NCBI GenBank assembly: GCA_026874595.1
Contig: CM049320.1
Span: forward strand, 19,108,988-19,172,987
Reading direction: 5' to 3'
Length of the DNA stretch: 64,000 nucleotides
Source: Sipunculus nudus
Taxonomy: Eukaryota; Annelida; Sipuncula; Golfingiida; Sipunculidae
This document shows positions 12,165-25,786 of the stretch, one piece after another (the first letter of the stretch is position 1; every line of letters begins with the position of its first letter). The translations under genes were made by a program, and so were the position numbers. Under the pieces are notes generated by a model. That model had not been told where the DNA came from, did not search any database, and saw nothing but the letters and a program-made list of their open reading frames with translations.

Positions 12165-12740
12165 TTGCAAGGGGAGATATAGTAACGGCTTTGTTCGTGC
12201 GTGCGTGCGTCCACCCGTCTGCCCGGATTTGGCTTATGGACCATTTATGCCAAACCGTTTGACCAAAACCTTTCTTCTAGCACATTTTTTACTCAACCAT
12301 AGATCATGAACCCTGTCGATTTTTATTTCACGAGGTCATATGTCAAGGCCACACGACCAACTTCTTGAAAAAGCTTGTGAACCCATTTTAAGCGAAAAAT
12401 ATTAACCAAAACCTTTCATTTAGCATGTATGGCTTGCCCACTCCCATATAAATAATCCTTTCGATTTTGAGGTCACCAGGTCACAGGTCAAGGCCACAGG
12501 ACCCACTACTTGAAAAAAAGTTATTGAAACATTTTAAGCCAAATCATTCGACCAAAACCTTTCATCTTGCACAAATGGCTAAACTACCTATAGATGATAA
12601 CTCTAGCGATTCGGAGATCGCAGGGCAAAGGTCAAGGTCACAGAGCTGCCCTCCTCATCTTCACAATGTGTATAAAACCCTGCATAATTATGCTCTCGTG
12701 CGAGGGGATTGTCTGCTTTGCGGTGCCCTTGTTTTAAGTT
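12165..12740 (-). repeat. Dispersed repeat, ~145-bp units, inverted copy
   Basis: The stretch starts GCAACTTTGCAAGGGGAGATA and contains CCCGTCTGCC, CCAAACCGTTTGACC and repeated AGGTCA-type words (AGGTCACAGGTCAAGGCCAC). These are reverse complements of blocks in the array at 57741-58800, including its terminal part with GTTACTATATCTCC. It is therefore a second copy of that family in the opposite orientation. Confidence 0.8.
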
Positions 12741-12789
12741 GAAGACCTATTTTGGAGATACGCTGTAATTTGCAGTGATAATGGTTTAC

Positions 12790-12858
12790 CTGTAGATGGA
12801 ATCTTCTGGGGAGCATGTGCAATAGCCTCCTTATTCGCTTCCTCGAGAGACGTTTTCA
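12790..12858 (-). CDS. Candidate 69-bp linker exon
   Basis: A minus-strand segment lies between an acceptor (TTTTTAG before 12858) and a donor (GTAAAC after 12790). It is open when read with two bases completing a previous codon, then KTSLEEANKEAIAHAPQKIP, and leaves one base at the end. That phase 1 to phase 1 pattern is the same as in every exon of the lectin-like gene at 15912-18062 on the same strand. It could be a further 3' exon of that gene. A 69-bp open frame is short, so chance is a real alternative. Confidence 0.35.
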
Positions 12859-13111
12859 CTAAAAATAAAGTTCAATCCGTCATTTAATTTCATTCATAGA
12901 CGTTCCTCTCAACTGACCCAACATGATTTGTTCTGCAAAACTCCGTACATGCTTTCTCTGTTGAATAAATAAATATGGAAGACAGATGTGAATCCGTCTG
13001 TTGTGCAGAGAAAACAGTTTTTATATGGATTATTTTCGGTGCATGTTCAGTCAGATTAATGCACAGGCGGAGTGACTTTGCACTCCACAAGTCTCTCCAC
13101 AGTTCTTGCAC

Positions 13112-14254
13112 AAAAATTATCTAACATATTTCCGAGGTAATCAACATCGATTTTAATCAAATTTTATGGGAAGCGGGTTCCTTTTGTTATCTTTGCATTT
13201 ACTAACGTCACTTTTCCAAAAAAGATATTGTTTCTGTTATATAAAGCACTATTTGTTTGCTATTTAGTATCCAAGAAAATACTGGGATAGTTCTTTATTT
13301 TTATTTGCCTTAAATGTTGACATATACAGGTATTTAAACCAATGATAATTCGACAGTAACCCTTAATTCCTTTGAGTGTCACGCAATGAATCGTGTCGTT
13401 TTGTTAAATAATTTTTATCTGAGTATTGGGTTTAGCTTTATCTTTGTATTAGTTGCGGGGAGTGTACAGTTAGTGTCCTGAGACATGGGAGTATTCAATA
13501 AGGTCACCTGATGCTCCAGGTCAAGTTGTTCCAATTTTACGTCGAATGTTCTTGCAGTAAGTTTGGTCAAATGCCGCCAGCCGGGGTCCCGTGTGGCCAG
13601 TCCATACGTCTAGAGACTGTTTAACCGGACTCTTTGTTTTTACTAGAAATTTTTTTTTGTGTGTAACCAATTTATTCAAGGAAAAGCGGAACGGCTGGAT
13701 ACCCTATTTTTTTTAATATATTCTTTGTTACTTGACCGGTGCCTATTGTTTTGTTGTGGATCTGAGTGCCAATACGATGAGTGTGCCATTAAAAGCTATC
13801 CCATTACTCTACCACGTTCAACCATAACATCCAGGTCTCTCACTTGGCAAGGGCAGCCTTTTTCCTATTGCATCGGTAAGGGGTTATCGAGTGACAAACT
13901 GTATGTAGATTTTATCAATCATACTAGTAATTATTTTTAGGGAAGTTATTTAAGAAAACATCATCTTTCAGAAAAGGTGTTGACACCAGCCTAAATATAT
14001 TATTAGTTACTTTGATAAACCACTTTCATTTTATTCACTATACCCAAAAACCGCTTTTCTAAAATGAGATCGCCGTGACCCAATTTTCCCATAAAACGAT
14101 ATCAAACAGTGACGATATCCACCATAAATGGTGTGAAACCCTGGGTATATTTACAATGTGATCTGTCTTTTATTTATGGGACAGTGCCCAAAACAATGAG
14201 TAAATTTAATTCTGGAACCATTTATCTTCCTCCCGTCTCTCTCTCCTTCTCTCT
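13112..14254. other. No supported gene
   Basis: An open frame at 13659-13940 (plus, 93 codons) shows no family signature. I see no clear repeat ends. Confidence 0.4.
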
Positions 14255-14516
14255 TTAACTATGCATGGTCTCTTTGTTTATTCTGTTGGTGCAGGCAAAC
14301 ACCAACACTTGGTGCTTTTTACATGTCCAAATGTCTATTTCGGCTCCGACTACAAAGGCAATCGACGGTAATACATCGATTTTGGGGGTGTAATTATCCC
14401 AGTGCTGAACTATACCACCGAACAACCTCCGAAAGTCATTCCGATATATTCTAAAGATACCATTTCTCCCGGCATTAGGCACTCTACATTGAAAGAATCC
14501 GGTCTTTATGAATGTT
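14255..14516 (-). CDS. Candidate 3' exon, unrecognised
   Basis: On the minus strand a good acceptor (TTTCTTTCTGCTGCTAG before 14516) opens a frame running to a stop at 14255. It contains GFFQCRVPNAGRNGIFRIY, then FRRLFGGIVQHWDNYTP and IDIWTCKK. It is rich in aromatic residues with paired cysteines, which suggests an extracellular module, but I cannot name the family. In the phase used by the upstream lectin-like gene (phase 1) this acceptor would instead read Glu-His-Ser-stop. The exon may be that gene's terminal exon in a short frame, or belong to another gene. Both readings are unproven. Confidence 0.35.
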
Positions 14517-15241
14517 CTAGCAGCAGAAAGAAACTTTCATGACCAATTCTTTAGACCTTGTGAACCTGAATACACAATAGTCATCAAGAGCTTTATATTC
14601 CCCATGTAGACACAGAGGGCCCTTAGCAAAAAAAAAAAAAAAAAAACACAAAAAAAAAAAAAAAAATACCGAATGCAGCAATGTACAATGCAATCATAAC
14701 TTTGAGCTCATAGCAAATAAGTTTCGTTATCTCTGCTTCAGGATTTCTTCAAGCCCTCCCAACGTCGGACATCCCTTGAAAATGGTTAAATGCATCATCA
14801 TCTTTTATAACTGAGAGGACAACCGTGAATCCTGCCATCAGCTAAGCTACATTTTCATTTATGACTTCTAAACATGGGTATTCAGTTGAGATTTACATTA
14901 TAGCATTTAATTTAACAATGCACAATCTTGCACAACTGTGGCCTGGAGTGAATTTCTGGATCGGTAGACCTAATGCAGTTGTGACGCTGAAGGCGAGGCT
15001 GATCTGAGTCATGTCCTACCTAAAGCTTTTTGCCGAGCAGAATCCTTCTTCTTCAGAGTTCCCGGTCATGATGTCTACCGTAGTTTTTCTGCTGGAACCC
15101 GAAACCCGTTATCTTTCCTTCGATCACGTCTGGATTGTCAGTGATTCAAAATAACGGCAGAACCTTAAGATGTGTATGAGAGTTTCCAACCTCAGGCCAC
15201 ACAGCAAATCTTTTTTTGACCTCCGTCTATGACGGGACATA

Positions 15242-15540
15242 TTATGGTATACCCACCGTTCGTCCTATTACCTTAAGTGTCGCCGCGATACCTGATGCAT
15301 TTTTAAAAAACTCAACATAACTACAGGGCAAAATTATGGCCAAAATCCATGCATATTTTGTAAGGCCAGATGTTCCTAGCTTTGTAGTATCGCCAAGAAA
15401 ACTTACAAAGAATATGATTGATTTAAATACACCCAACAAAAATAATAATCCATATATAATCTCGCCAAAGTTTGATTTCCAGCAAAATCCATGCATATTT
15501 AATGAGTTCAGAGGTGACCAGACTTTAGTGCCGCCATAAT
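15242..15540 (-). repeat. Imperfect dimeric repeat, ~145-bp unit
   Basis: Two related units: the word AAAATCCATGCATATT recurs about 145 bp apart (near 15342 and 15484) and the surrounding bases align, with paired GGCGATACTAC/GGCGGCACTAA motifs on the minus strand. The hydrophobic open frame across it is probably a by-product of the repeat. Confidence 0.6.
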
Positions 15541-15911
15541 AAACTACAAAAAGTTTAATGGATTTTCAAGTTTTTTTTTAACCAATACAGATTCTCACAT
15601 GTATTACATTCTCAGCATATTTTACGCCACTTAAATGGCGAAAGTGAGGTTCACAAGAAAAGCTACGGGCGTATTATACACCATTCGCGATGCTCTTGTT
15701 GTCTCAAGTTATACGGGGATATGTGGAGGAAGCAGACTTGCTGTTTAAATGTAATTAATAGGATAAACAAAGGGGATAGCAAAGAAAACATTTGCAATTG
15801 TATAGTAAAAGATTAAATTCGAACAATTCATGACTGTTCAGAGGCATTATATTTTGAAAGACGATAGTGTTCATGGATAAATAAATGTCTAGCAAGAATA
15901 AAAAAGCTTAC

Positions 15912-18062
15912 CTGAAGTGATCGGCGTAAATGACTGGGAATTGCCAATGTCTTGATTATCTGTTGGAGAAAAAAGTGCAATATATATTTTTTTAAATATT
16001 TTTCCATGTATCACATGTAAAGAACAAAATTTGCAGGGATATTTCCATTTAAGTGTGCGTATCAGTACACACAGTAACATTAATAATATATAAAATGCAT
16101 ATAAATAACCACTGAATGATTATACAAGTACAAACTGGTTAAATGAAAACATACATATTTCAGGGTGATTTTGTTACATTAGCTATTGTAATAGTAACCC
16201 TCTTTCTTATCTATAGTTTTGCAGTTTTTTTAATATTAACCACAGTTTCACTGCCATGATATCAAAGTGTATGGCCTTGTAAGAGTTTTGTTATTTACCA
16301 AAATTAATAATGTGCGTAAATTTAAGGGTACTCACTCTCCGTTTTGCAGAGAACAGGGTGTTTTTCTGAACAATGGACAACCCTCCAAACCAACGTCTTT
16401 TCATTAACTGTTGCCACTAGGCATTCCCCTTTCGGAGATCTGAACGCATTCTTCACCATTTGAAACCGGGACGATGAGATGGATCTTCCTGTAATTGAAA
16501 AATTAATACGTATGAATGTTTTATCTTTCCCAAGTTTACTGTTGCAAAACAAAAACAATAATTTCTGTAATTTAATTTTTATACTATCATACCTTTTCCA
16601 TTTTCATCTTTCCAATCTTCCTTGTGTAGCCCTACCCAGAAATAGTTCCCATTATTTTTAAAGTGTTGACTATTAACGATAGCTCTGGAAACACTCCTCC
16701 TCAGCGAGGAGTCTGAGAGAACCGCCAGCTTGCTGCCTTCATACTCAGAACACAGACTTCTCGCATGATACCAGCTGGTTGCATTTACTAGGTAATGGCA
16801 GTAATTACTTATGTGCTGACACAAGGTTTTCTGCCTCCCATGTCCTTTGCATACCCTGCAGTCTGAAGATATATTTTTCATGGTTATTAATTTTAATATC
16901 ATAACTCCGTATTGATGAAAAAGAATATAAAGATAAATGAAACCTTAGATTGTATGATTAAACATCGAAAAGACCCGTGCAAAAATAAAACTTTAAACAA
17001 TGAATTGGAAGAACATTTGACGTATATCTTTGATCTGTTTGGTAACGTTTTTGTTAGGATTGAAAAGAGAGTTAAGAGGATTAACCATTTCCTGTGCAAG
17101 AAACGCCTGCCCGGGTATACTTAATAGAAAACCATATCAACACAAGTACACCCTTTTAATGCTTTTTCAACTCATTCTTTTGTAAGGGGGGATTTAATAA
17201 AAATTATATTAAAAAATTACTTTTCGCCTGGCAGATGGCTGTCACGGCAGGCAAGTGACATCCAAAGGCGTAAATTCGGTTGTTCCACGCGTCAAGAAGA
17301 GCACATCCTCCTTGGTGCCGTGCCCGATGTCGCCCGGGTGGCCCCGTTTGCTTACCTGCATGACATATTTGATTTGATTGCGTCTTCTTTTTACATAAGC
17401 ACCCAGACATGCACACATTTCAGGGAAACTGGAAGAATATCTACCTTTTGGGTGTTCATGAACATTGTCACGGACATGTTAGTCATCATATATTATTGCA
17501 TTATGTCTGCTGTCTTATTTGGCTCGGTTAACCGTCAGTATAACCTGATCAGTACACTGGAGATGTACCATAATAAATCACACAGTTACGCATTCCCACT
17601 AACCGACTATTTGAATGTTCTGCTCGTGACTTCGGGTACATGTACATATATCGTTTGCACGCCTAACGGTAAAGCAACATTACGGTAGTTGCGGTTGTCC
17701 CATTTGCACCGTGAAATTCAAATTTGAAACTGGTACTTAAAATAGACACCGGAGATAAGGGCTTCATTTAGAAAATGTACACAAAATCATTGAATGCTTA
17801 CTCGTGAATATATCACTCATAAATCATCAGTCTAATCGTTTCATGGTAAAATGAATAGAAACAGGCATTCGTGATTTCTCATGTGTGTACCCACCAGCTC
17901 CTGACCCATCAAGCCATTTCCACTTTCCCCTGAAACGCCGTATGCTGAGCCAGGCTGTGCTTATATTGAACTTTAACAAGGCCGCATGGATTTCTGTCAC
18001 ATTGCTCTGGCTGTCTGGAAGGTGCTTACAATCAATTTCTCTTCTTGTTTGTACTCTTGTTT
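15912..18062 (-). CDS. Secreted-type protein with two C-type lectin-like domains (partial)
   Basis: Five minus-strand exons join in phase 1: 18062-17895, 17355-17221, 16862-16593, 16488-16336 and 15959-15912, each with GT/AG borders. Exons 1-2 give most of a first CTLD: Cys in REIDCKHLPDS, the core AWLSIRRFRGKWKWLDGSG, then GGCALLDAWNN, FGCHLP and AICQAK. Exons 3-4 give a complete second CTLD: NYCHYL, SWYHARSLCSEYEG, FWVGLHKEDWKDENGKG, GECLVATV, VVHCSEKHPVLCKTE. Exon 5 is a polar linker (DIGNSQSFTPITS). CTLDs bind glycans or proteins outside the cell; the EPN/QPD and WND calcium-sugar motifs are not seen, so the ligand is open. The first CTLD lacks its N-terminal exon and no start codon was found. 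The signal-peptide exon at 28197-28070 is a possible distant 5' exon. The 3' end is uncertain. Confidence 0.8.
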
Positions 18063-18339
18063 CTGAAATAAATTGTTAAGTTATATTAGGATAGCAATTG
18101 GTAAACTGCACACATGCGTGCAATCTTAATAAACTTCCTATCATATGAGATCATTTATGTATACTGTATCTAACACATGCCTATATTCCCCTAAAATGCC
18201 TAAATGTACACTATACATCATCAGAACAAAGCACGTTACTGTTAACTTACCAAGTTAGTGCAGCTTGAATGTACCTACCTAGTTTCCAGTCTGAAGATAC
18301 ACTAATAGGCACAGATATAAACAAAAACGTTATACAGAT

Positions 18340-20881
18340 GTATGAGTTAATGCGCTCTGACATGAGTAACATGATCTATTCTGAGGGTCTCAAAAATGAA
18401 CACTTAGGTTTAAATATTAACAAAATGATATTGCAATCCAAATAAAAGGATACTCCAATGTCCTCTTAATCTGACTTTAAAATATTCCGTGGACAGCTGC
18501 TTACAAAGCATCCGGTTCACGCAGTTAGTTTAATTACATTGAGGAAATAGACCATGTTAACTTAGTCAGGCGCCCAGCAAAGTGCGCCCGCTTTAGTCTC
18601 TGCAACTTCTATATACACCAGTGTGACCGTGAATGATTCACTCATATCTTGCTTATCTGGTAGCATATGCTAAAAACCCCAGGTTATATATACACGGTGA
18701 TCGCACTCTGTCCCAGGCCGCAAAGCATTATCAATATTTGGTCCCCGTGAGGTACTGTATGTAAAACGTTTGTTTACTTGCTTTGGAGGTTGCTTATGTT
18801 GGATATTTTGGATATGTATTTCATTGAGTAAGAGCTATATTTATTGAGATTATTTAGTGATATGAATTCAAAGCAATAAATTGAGCTAGCGTTCCTCTTT
18901 ATTGGTGTACCTGACACGAATACTGAAAACCTTATATATTGTATTTAACATTTATCAAACACCCATAGTGTGTGGTCTCGATTTTAATCAATTCATTTCA
19001 ATCGAAATGTTGTCACTAACCCTTGGAAATCCCAGGTGTTGCAACAATGCCACGTATCACGTCACCCTATTTTCGAATTCAGATACCATAACTTAAACAA
19101 ATATACCATTTAAAGTCATCATGTAATAAAAATAAATTCCACCTATGTATGCATAAATAATATAACTGATATATCAATGTGTTTCATTGGTAGTTTCCTT
19201 ATGTGAGCTTTGTGTAACTTGATTGTATCCCCGTCACCCTAACCATGACCAATAAGCCATATTTATCCATTTTCTTTGTCCAAAGGTTTTCCATGATTGT
19301 ATCAGAAATAAGTAGTGATCCAAGTGTTTCCCTACTTTCTTCCTTCTTGTATTACTCTTAACCATATGAATAAAACGAAAGCGCATACACTTTTTTATAT
19401 ACCATGTGTAATTTTATGTGCTGGCATGTGCAAGCGTAAGATTTGATTCTTTTGTGAAAAACCCAGAGGAAACTTATCATATATCATAACGAAATACATG
19501 AGTTACTTTTATTGCCGAGAGCAACATTATATCTCCCTTATGAGGAAATATGCAACGAAACGGCAATCAATCAGCCCAAGCTTGCAATTTAATATGTATA
19601 TTTTATGTGACATGCCATGGTAGGCAACCTCTTGCTGCCAAGTCCCTAAAACTAAGCTATTTTTTTCATTTGCCATATGTGATACAAATAATAACTCTGC
19701 GTAAAGAGATCAAACCTAATTCGTCTGTGCCAAAGCCCTTGGAAAATACATGATCTTCTACTTTTTATCTGCGTGATAAATAACAATAAATGATTATAAA
19801 CTAATATTCAGTATGCCATGCGGCATGTAGGCCAAATAGAAGTTTTTACCTAAACCTTTTTCATCCTTCTCTGCAAATAGATCACATCAGCAAAATAAAT
19901 GTGTTACATGAATTACTTCTTTTATTCTTTTATTTTTTTCAAAGCCTTACCTTTAACATTGTTCACAATAATAAATACACAATCGTGTCCTTAACTTTAT
20001 AAACTACTTGTAAGTACTGAATATTGTGATAGGTAATGAAAAGATCATTCAAATGAAAATTTTGCCTATGAGACCTGCACAAGTTGCGGCTATTTTATTT
20101 TAACACTATGTATGACCCATTTATATTTTATGTACTTTATATTCTACCTTCTTTTAATGCATTATATTCTAGGTATTTCTAAAGTAGACTAATTTATCTC
20201 CAAAAATATACTTGGCATTTTTTCCCTTTAAGAAACCTTTCACTGTCAAGTGTTACGCCCTGTAAAAATGAGTTCCAGCATAAAAAAAAATCACTTTATA
20301 TTTCTGATAGAGTAAATTCTCATGTGAGCTTTCTTACGTGGACCAGAAACTCCAGATCAGTCACAGAACACTTCAGTTCTCCTGTGGCATACATGCCCAG
20401 GTACGTTTAATGACCCACCGTATTTATCTTCACCTGGTGCCTATACTTAACAATATTGATTGGTAAGGAATTCCACGGTATAGGACTAATAAACGGTTTA
20501 ACGAGGTCGCTTTCAATAGAATGATATGTTTAATTTCCGAAACGACCACAAATCAATAAGTATATAAATGGGAGAGGTATACAAATCACGAAGTGCATAA
20601 AAATAAATGACCAGAGGAGGCCTCATCACAACGGGAACCATGTGAAAGTAAGGTTTTAATTAATTCAGATCAATAAACATATCACACAAATACACCTGGA
20701 GCAATTTTTTTTTATGACGGTGAACATTAAGAAATAGTTTTATTTACTACTGAGGCCACATTAAACAATGTATCTGTTTTGTTATGTGAGTTTGATAATA
20801 TGGTTAAGGATACAAGTTTAAATCTGAACACACGCATCCACACACCCATATAAAAAATTATGAGTTTGCGTGCGTGCATAC

Positions 20882-20939
<58 letters not shown>

Positions 20940-22100
20940 TACAATATTCACAGTTGACAGTGAGAGGTGCCTGTATTGTTCAGTCACTTGGAAAAAAATC
21001 CGGTCCAAAAATCATGAAAGAACAAACAGGAAAATAAAGAAACAATCTGCTGAGTGAATGTCATGATAGATTATAATTTTTAGGGGGAGGGTTTTGTTTG
21101 CAACGAATCGTATATTATTACAATCTCGACCAGGGTTGACTGATAATAATGATTCAGTTGAAGGAATGTCCAAAAATAATATTAATATTTGATTATACAG
21201 TCAGGATAATCAGTTGGTATCTACTTGGAGAAGTAAGTTTAGAGTTAAGGCTATACACAACCTTGATCCAGAAATTGGCCTAATCATTAGGGATCTTATG
21301 GTTTATTGGTTTTATTGTTTCTTTTTTTGAGACCACAGGTAAGTCAAACCTTAGTGTCACTTCAAAGGGTTCCTTTTCAATAAGATAACATCAAACAAAG
21401 CGACCGCGATGTAAAAAAAAATGTAAATTTGTTTTCGCTTCGCTTGTACGTGTTACTTGGGGTGCAATGTGCTTGTCCTTCATGATACCATATGAGGTTG
21501 CAAACTGCAGGATTGTTAGAAGGGTATTGTTTTTTATGAAAAAAAGGAATTTAAACTTATACCTTCGATCGGACAAGTGTTCATGTTGTAGGTCTTAGGG
21601 AGTTTTTGCATTTACACACACACACACATGCCCTTGCCAAAACATGTTAACTAGGTTATTCTACGTAGACTAAATACCTAGTGAAATCTCGTTGTTCCCT
21701 GTATAATATTTCTGAAACATTTCATTCTTTTTCCACTGGTTTAAAATCAACCCTTCAACGGAAGCCAACGGAATGATACTCTATTGCCACTAATTAACCC
21801 TTCAAATATTACATTAAACCCGGTACAGTGTCCTGTATATATTATATTATAAAAAAATAATGTAAATAGGTGCCATTAAAGGACCCGATAGGAACAAGCC
21901 CCTGTTTAGGGACAAAATCAGAAATACATGTTTTAATTTTGTACCCCTATTCCTTTTCAGCCTTTTTTACTTGGCCTAGAGAGTAAGTATTCATCCCCGT
22001 TCGCATGTATGTGTGTTTCTTCACAACATAACTCAGCAATCATTGGTATATCATGCTTTTTATACATTATTTAATAAAGTTTAGGTTTTGGTGTGATTTT
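18340..22100. repeat. Segmental duplication copy A
   Basis: Blocks align with copies B and C: a TATTCCGTGGACAGCTGCTTAC-like segment (18485), GGAAATCCCAG...AACAATG (19026), a (TA)n with flanks (20870), CGACCAGGGT...AATGATT (21127) and CATTAAAGGACCCGATAGG (21875). It is shorter than B and C and lacks the signal-peptide exon end. No intact coding exon was seen inside it. Confidence 0.75.
20883..20938. repeat. (TA)n microsatellite
   Basis: TA tract inside duplication copy A; tracts in similar context occur in B (24784) and C (35555). Confidence 0.95.
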
Positions 22101-23879
22101 GCATCTGATTCTAATAAAGGTTGCAATTCTTGAATAATTCTTTTTAGAGGTTTCTGTATACGTGGATGATATGCATGTTGTTATTAAGCGAAGGTTTCCT
22201 ATTTTGATTTTGGAAGCTAGTAGAGAATAACATGTAGTCTTAATGTGTTTTTTTTACTGTTTTCTGCACGTACCCCATAATGATACAAAATATTTTGCCA
22301 CTGAGCGTGAAACATGTATTTACAATGATTCCTTCATTAAAATCTAATATAAAGATGTTTCATTAAAATAAAACTAAAAGACCATTTCACTTAAGAGTCT
22401 AATAATAATATTTTAATTAACATTTAAAGATTCTCTGTCTTTCCTAGGAAACGTTATTCAACCTGGATACGTAACTAAACCTAATTAAAAGCTCTGTGAC
22501 TGATGACCAACATGTATTAGGACATGTTGGAAACATGCTTTAGTAAGTATGATAAACATATGTTATGTAATAAAATACCAAATTCCATCAAGCCTCCTGG
22601 AATTTCTTTTACTTTTGTTTATTTGTGTTAAATGGAATGATCTGCGATGCCTTCGAAATAGGTAATTTTTGCTGTTAGTCCGTTTTTACAATGGCAAACT
22701 ATTTAATGAGGGTGACTCTATTTCTTCCTACTTCAGAATATGCAATACCTCCCGTCAATATCAATGCATTTTCACAAAAGTTCAGGAGAAAGTGAAAGAG
22801 GTTATGTAACGCGTTTTTTTTTATTATCAAACACATTATACAGACAAATGAGTAAATCCGCCTCGACAGCCGTGACATGATCTATTCTACGTGGGTAGGA
22901 ATGAACACTTAGGTTTTAGAAAAGGATCAAAATTAAGAGATTGCAATCCAGAATATGTAGATTTTCCTTTTAAATCTTTCAATCTGATTTTATCATATTC
23001 TATGGACCGCTGCTTACAAAAAAATCACATTTTAAAACATAAAGTATAATTCGTTGTGCAATAAAAGCTAAGATATATATCATGTTTACATCGTCAAGCG
23101 TCCAACACTCTGTGCCTGGTTTCGCCTCTACATATCAACATACCCAGACCTTGAATGATTGATTATATTCTTGAGACTCAGCATTCACTGCCTAGTGGTT
23201 AGTATGCAAAGGTAGGTTGTTTGCCGAGGCATATCAAGCAGGTCAGGACAAACTATGGTAGTTATCAGAGAGTACCTGCTGAATAGTACTTTAAATATAC
23301 ATACTATAATAGTGCTGCACATACAAAAATCCACCTCCTAAGTGTCTTATTGTCTCTTTTTAACTGTCGCTTCCCATGAGATACATTATAGTTAATGTAT
23401 AATGCAAGGATACTTGCTTGAGATAATGCGTATAGTGATTATGTTGTGTATTCGTCACTGTATTTCATTAAAATTTGACATATATTTATCGAAAGTATAT
23501 GTTGATATTAAACTGCTTAATGGAACAGGTAACACGAACTATGACTGGTTTTTATTTTCAGATTTAAAATCAAACATCTATCGTGTGTGGCCTGGATGTT
23601 AAGTAGTTCACGTTTATCAATATGTTGTCATCATTGGAAATCCCAGCTTTGTCAACAATGTCCTGTATAAGGAAATCCTATTTTTTAAATAATAGACGAT
23701 AATGTGCACAAATATGTCATTTAAGTCACTCATGTGATAAAAGTATATTCCATTTAATTATACATTAATGATAATACTTTGTATTGATGTATTTCTGTTT
23801 AGTCTCACGATACGACGCACACAGAACTTGACTGTAATGTTTATAACCACATGCACATGATATCAAGTCCATGTGAACT

Positions 23880-24470
23880 AACATTTTCTGTGATCAATTA
23901 GTTACATTTATCATGTTTCCATTTTTAAATGCTCTTTCGTGTTAGTTCAAGATGTAATCTTGATTTCAGGTTGTAAAACCATTCTCTACTATCGTCTTAC
24001 TTTGTCTATTATTGTTGAATAATATCTTTCAAATGGGAGCATTTTACATATTTTACAAGCACATACTCTATTGATATATCGCGTGTGAATGTTTGTGTTT
24101 GCATGTGCGAGCTAAAAAGTTTATAACTATTTAATGCATAATCTCTTTTAAAAAGCTGAACTGTGAACAAACAGCCATGTTAACTAACTTTTACTGTGAT
24201 CAATTAGTTACGTTTATCATGTTTTCATTTTTAAATGCTCTTTCGTGCTAGTTCAAGATGTAATCTTGATTCCAGGTTGTAAAACCATTCTCTACTATCG
24301 TCTTACTTTGTCTATTATTGTTGAATTATATCTTTCAAATGGGAGCATTTTACATATTTTACAAGCACATACTCTATTGATATATCGCATGTGAATGTTT
24401 GTGTTTGCATGTGCGAGCTAAAGGTCTATAACTATTTAATGCATAATCTCTTTTAAAAAGCTGAAAAATG
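23880..24470 (+). repeat. Recent ~305-bp tandem duplication
   Basis: The block from TGATCAATTAGTTAC at 23891 to the AAAAAGCTGAA near 24160 repeats from 24197 to about 24465 with few differences. It is much more similar than copies A, B and C are to one another, so it arose later, within copy B. Confidence 0.92.
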
Positions 24471-24783
24471 AATACAATATGTAAAACATGTACAATTTTC
24501 AGCTAGTTTATATGAGAAGTGAAAAGTGTAATCGGGGTCTTCCAGTATATTTCTACCTTCTTTAAAACATTTATGCTGTAGATATCATCAAAGCTGAATT
24601 ATCTAACTAATCTGTACTCTGAAAGACGGACCTGTGTAGTCACGCCTCAGGCCACCTCATATCCCTTTTTATGTACGCACCTAGTTACTCATGCTGATCC
24701 AGAATGCTGATGTCACCTTGAAAACAATTATCTACTGGGTTATATGAGTTTAAATATATCATTATGATATAGTTGTAAATCTG

Positions 24784-24832
24784 AATATATATATATTTAT
24801 ATATATATATATGTCTGTGTGTGTGTGTGTAC
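24784..24832. repeat. TA/TG microsatellite
   Basis: TA tract followed by a short TG run. Confidence 0.85.
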
Positions 24833-25703
24833 GCTCTAGTTAAGGTGTGGAGTGAAAGCAAGAGAAGACGTGATTACAGTTGACATTGACAGTAGCCAGT
24901 ATTGTCTAGTTCCAGAAAAAAAAATCAATCGGATCTAAATATCATCATAAACAAAAAATATGGAAACCATATTAATGTCTCGATAAACAGTAATATTTAG
25001 AAGTAGGGATTGTTTTGAAAGAAAAATACGTTATTATCTGGACCAGGGTCAAATTATTTTAATGATTAAGTCGAAGGAATGCCAAAAAAAATTAAATTCA
25101 CACACTTGTCAAACAGCCAGGATAATGAGATGGTGTCTACCGGATCAAATAATTATACAGGCAAAGCTGTACACTACCTTGACCCGGATTATAGTCTAAG
25201 GAATCATCAGGGATCTTATGGTTTATCTTTGTCAGGCAACAGGTAAGTCAAACTATACTGTCACTTCAAAGGATTTCTTGTAAATAAGTTAACATAAATC
25301 AAATGGCGACCAAGATGAAAACAAAATGTATTTCGTTTTTGCCTGTTATTCAGAGAGTAATGTGCTTGAACTGGATGTTTCCATGTAACGGAAACCATAT
25401 GCCGCCGATATAGATAGAGTCTATTGAATAAATACATTGAATATATTTGTATCACTAAACATTATAAATATTTCATATTATTCATCAAATTTATCACTAT
25501 TGTTGTAGCGTAGATATTGCTATTCAATTCATAAAAAAATGTCCGAATTTCGTTATTTTGTATTTATTATCTACATCAGTCTTTGTTCTATTGCAAACTC
25601 CAGGCACGTTAAGAGGGTATATTTTTTAAAGGAAAATTGAATTAAATCAAATTCCTTTGGACCGATCAGTGATGATGATGTCTTATGATATTTATTTGTT
25701 TGT

Positions 25704-25705
25704 AT

Positions 25706-25783
<78 letters not shown>
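25704..25783. repeat. (TA)n microsatellite
   Basis: Long TA tract; the counterpart in copy C is at 36555-36620. Confidence 0.96.

Positions 25784-25786
<3 letters not shown>

Noticed and set aside
12890-13111. Minus-strand frame with ACTEFC resembling a PAN cysteine pair
   Set aside because: Only a few residues resemble the PAN exons at 41 and 50 kb, and the cysteine spacing does not hold.
15242-15496. Hydrophobic minus-strand frame that could be a membrane segment of the lectin-like gene
   Set aside because: It lies within a dimeric repeat and lacks suitable splice borders in the required phase.
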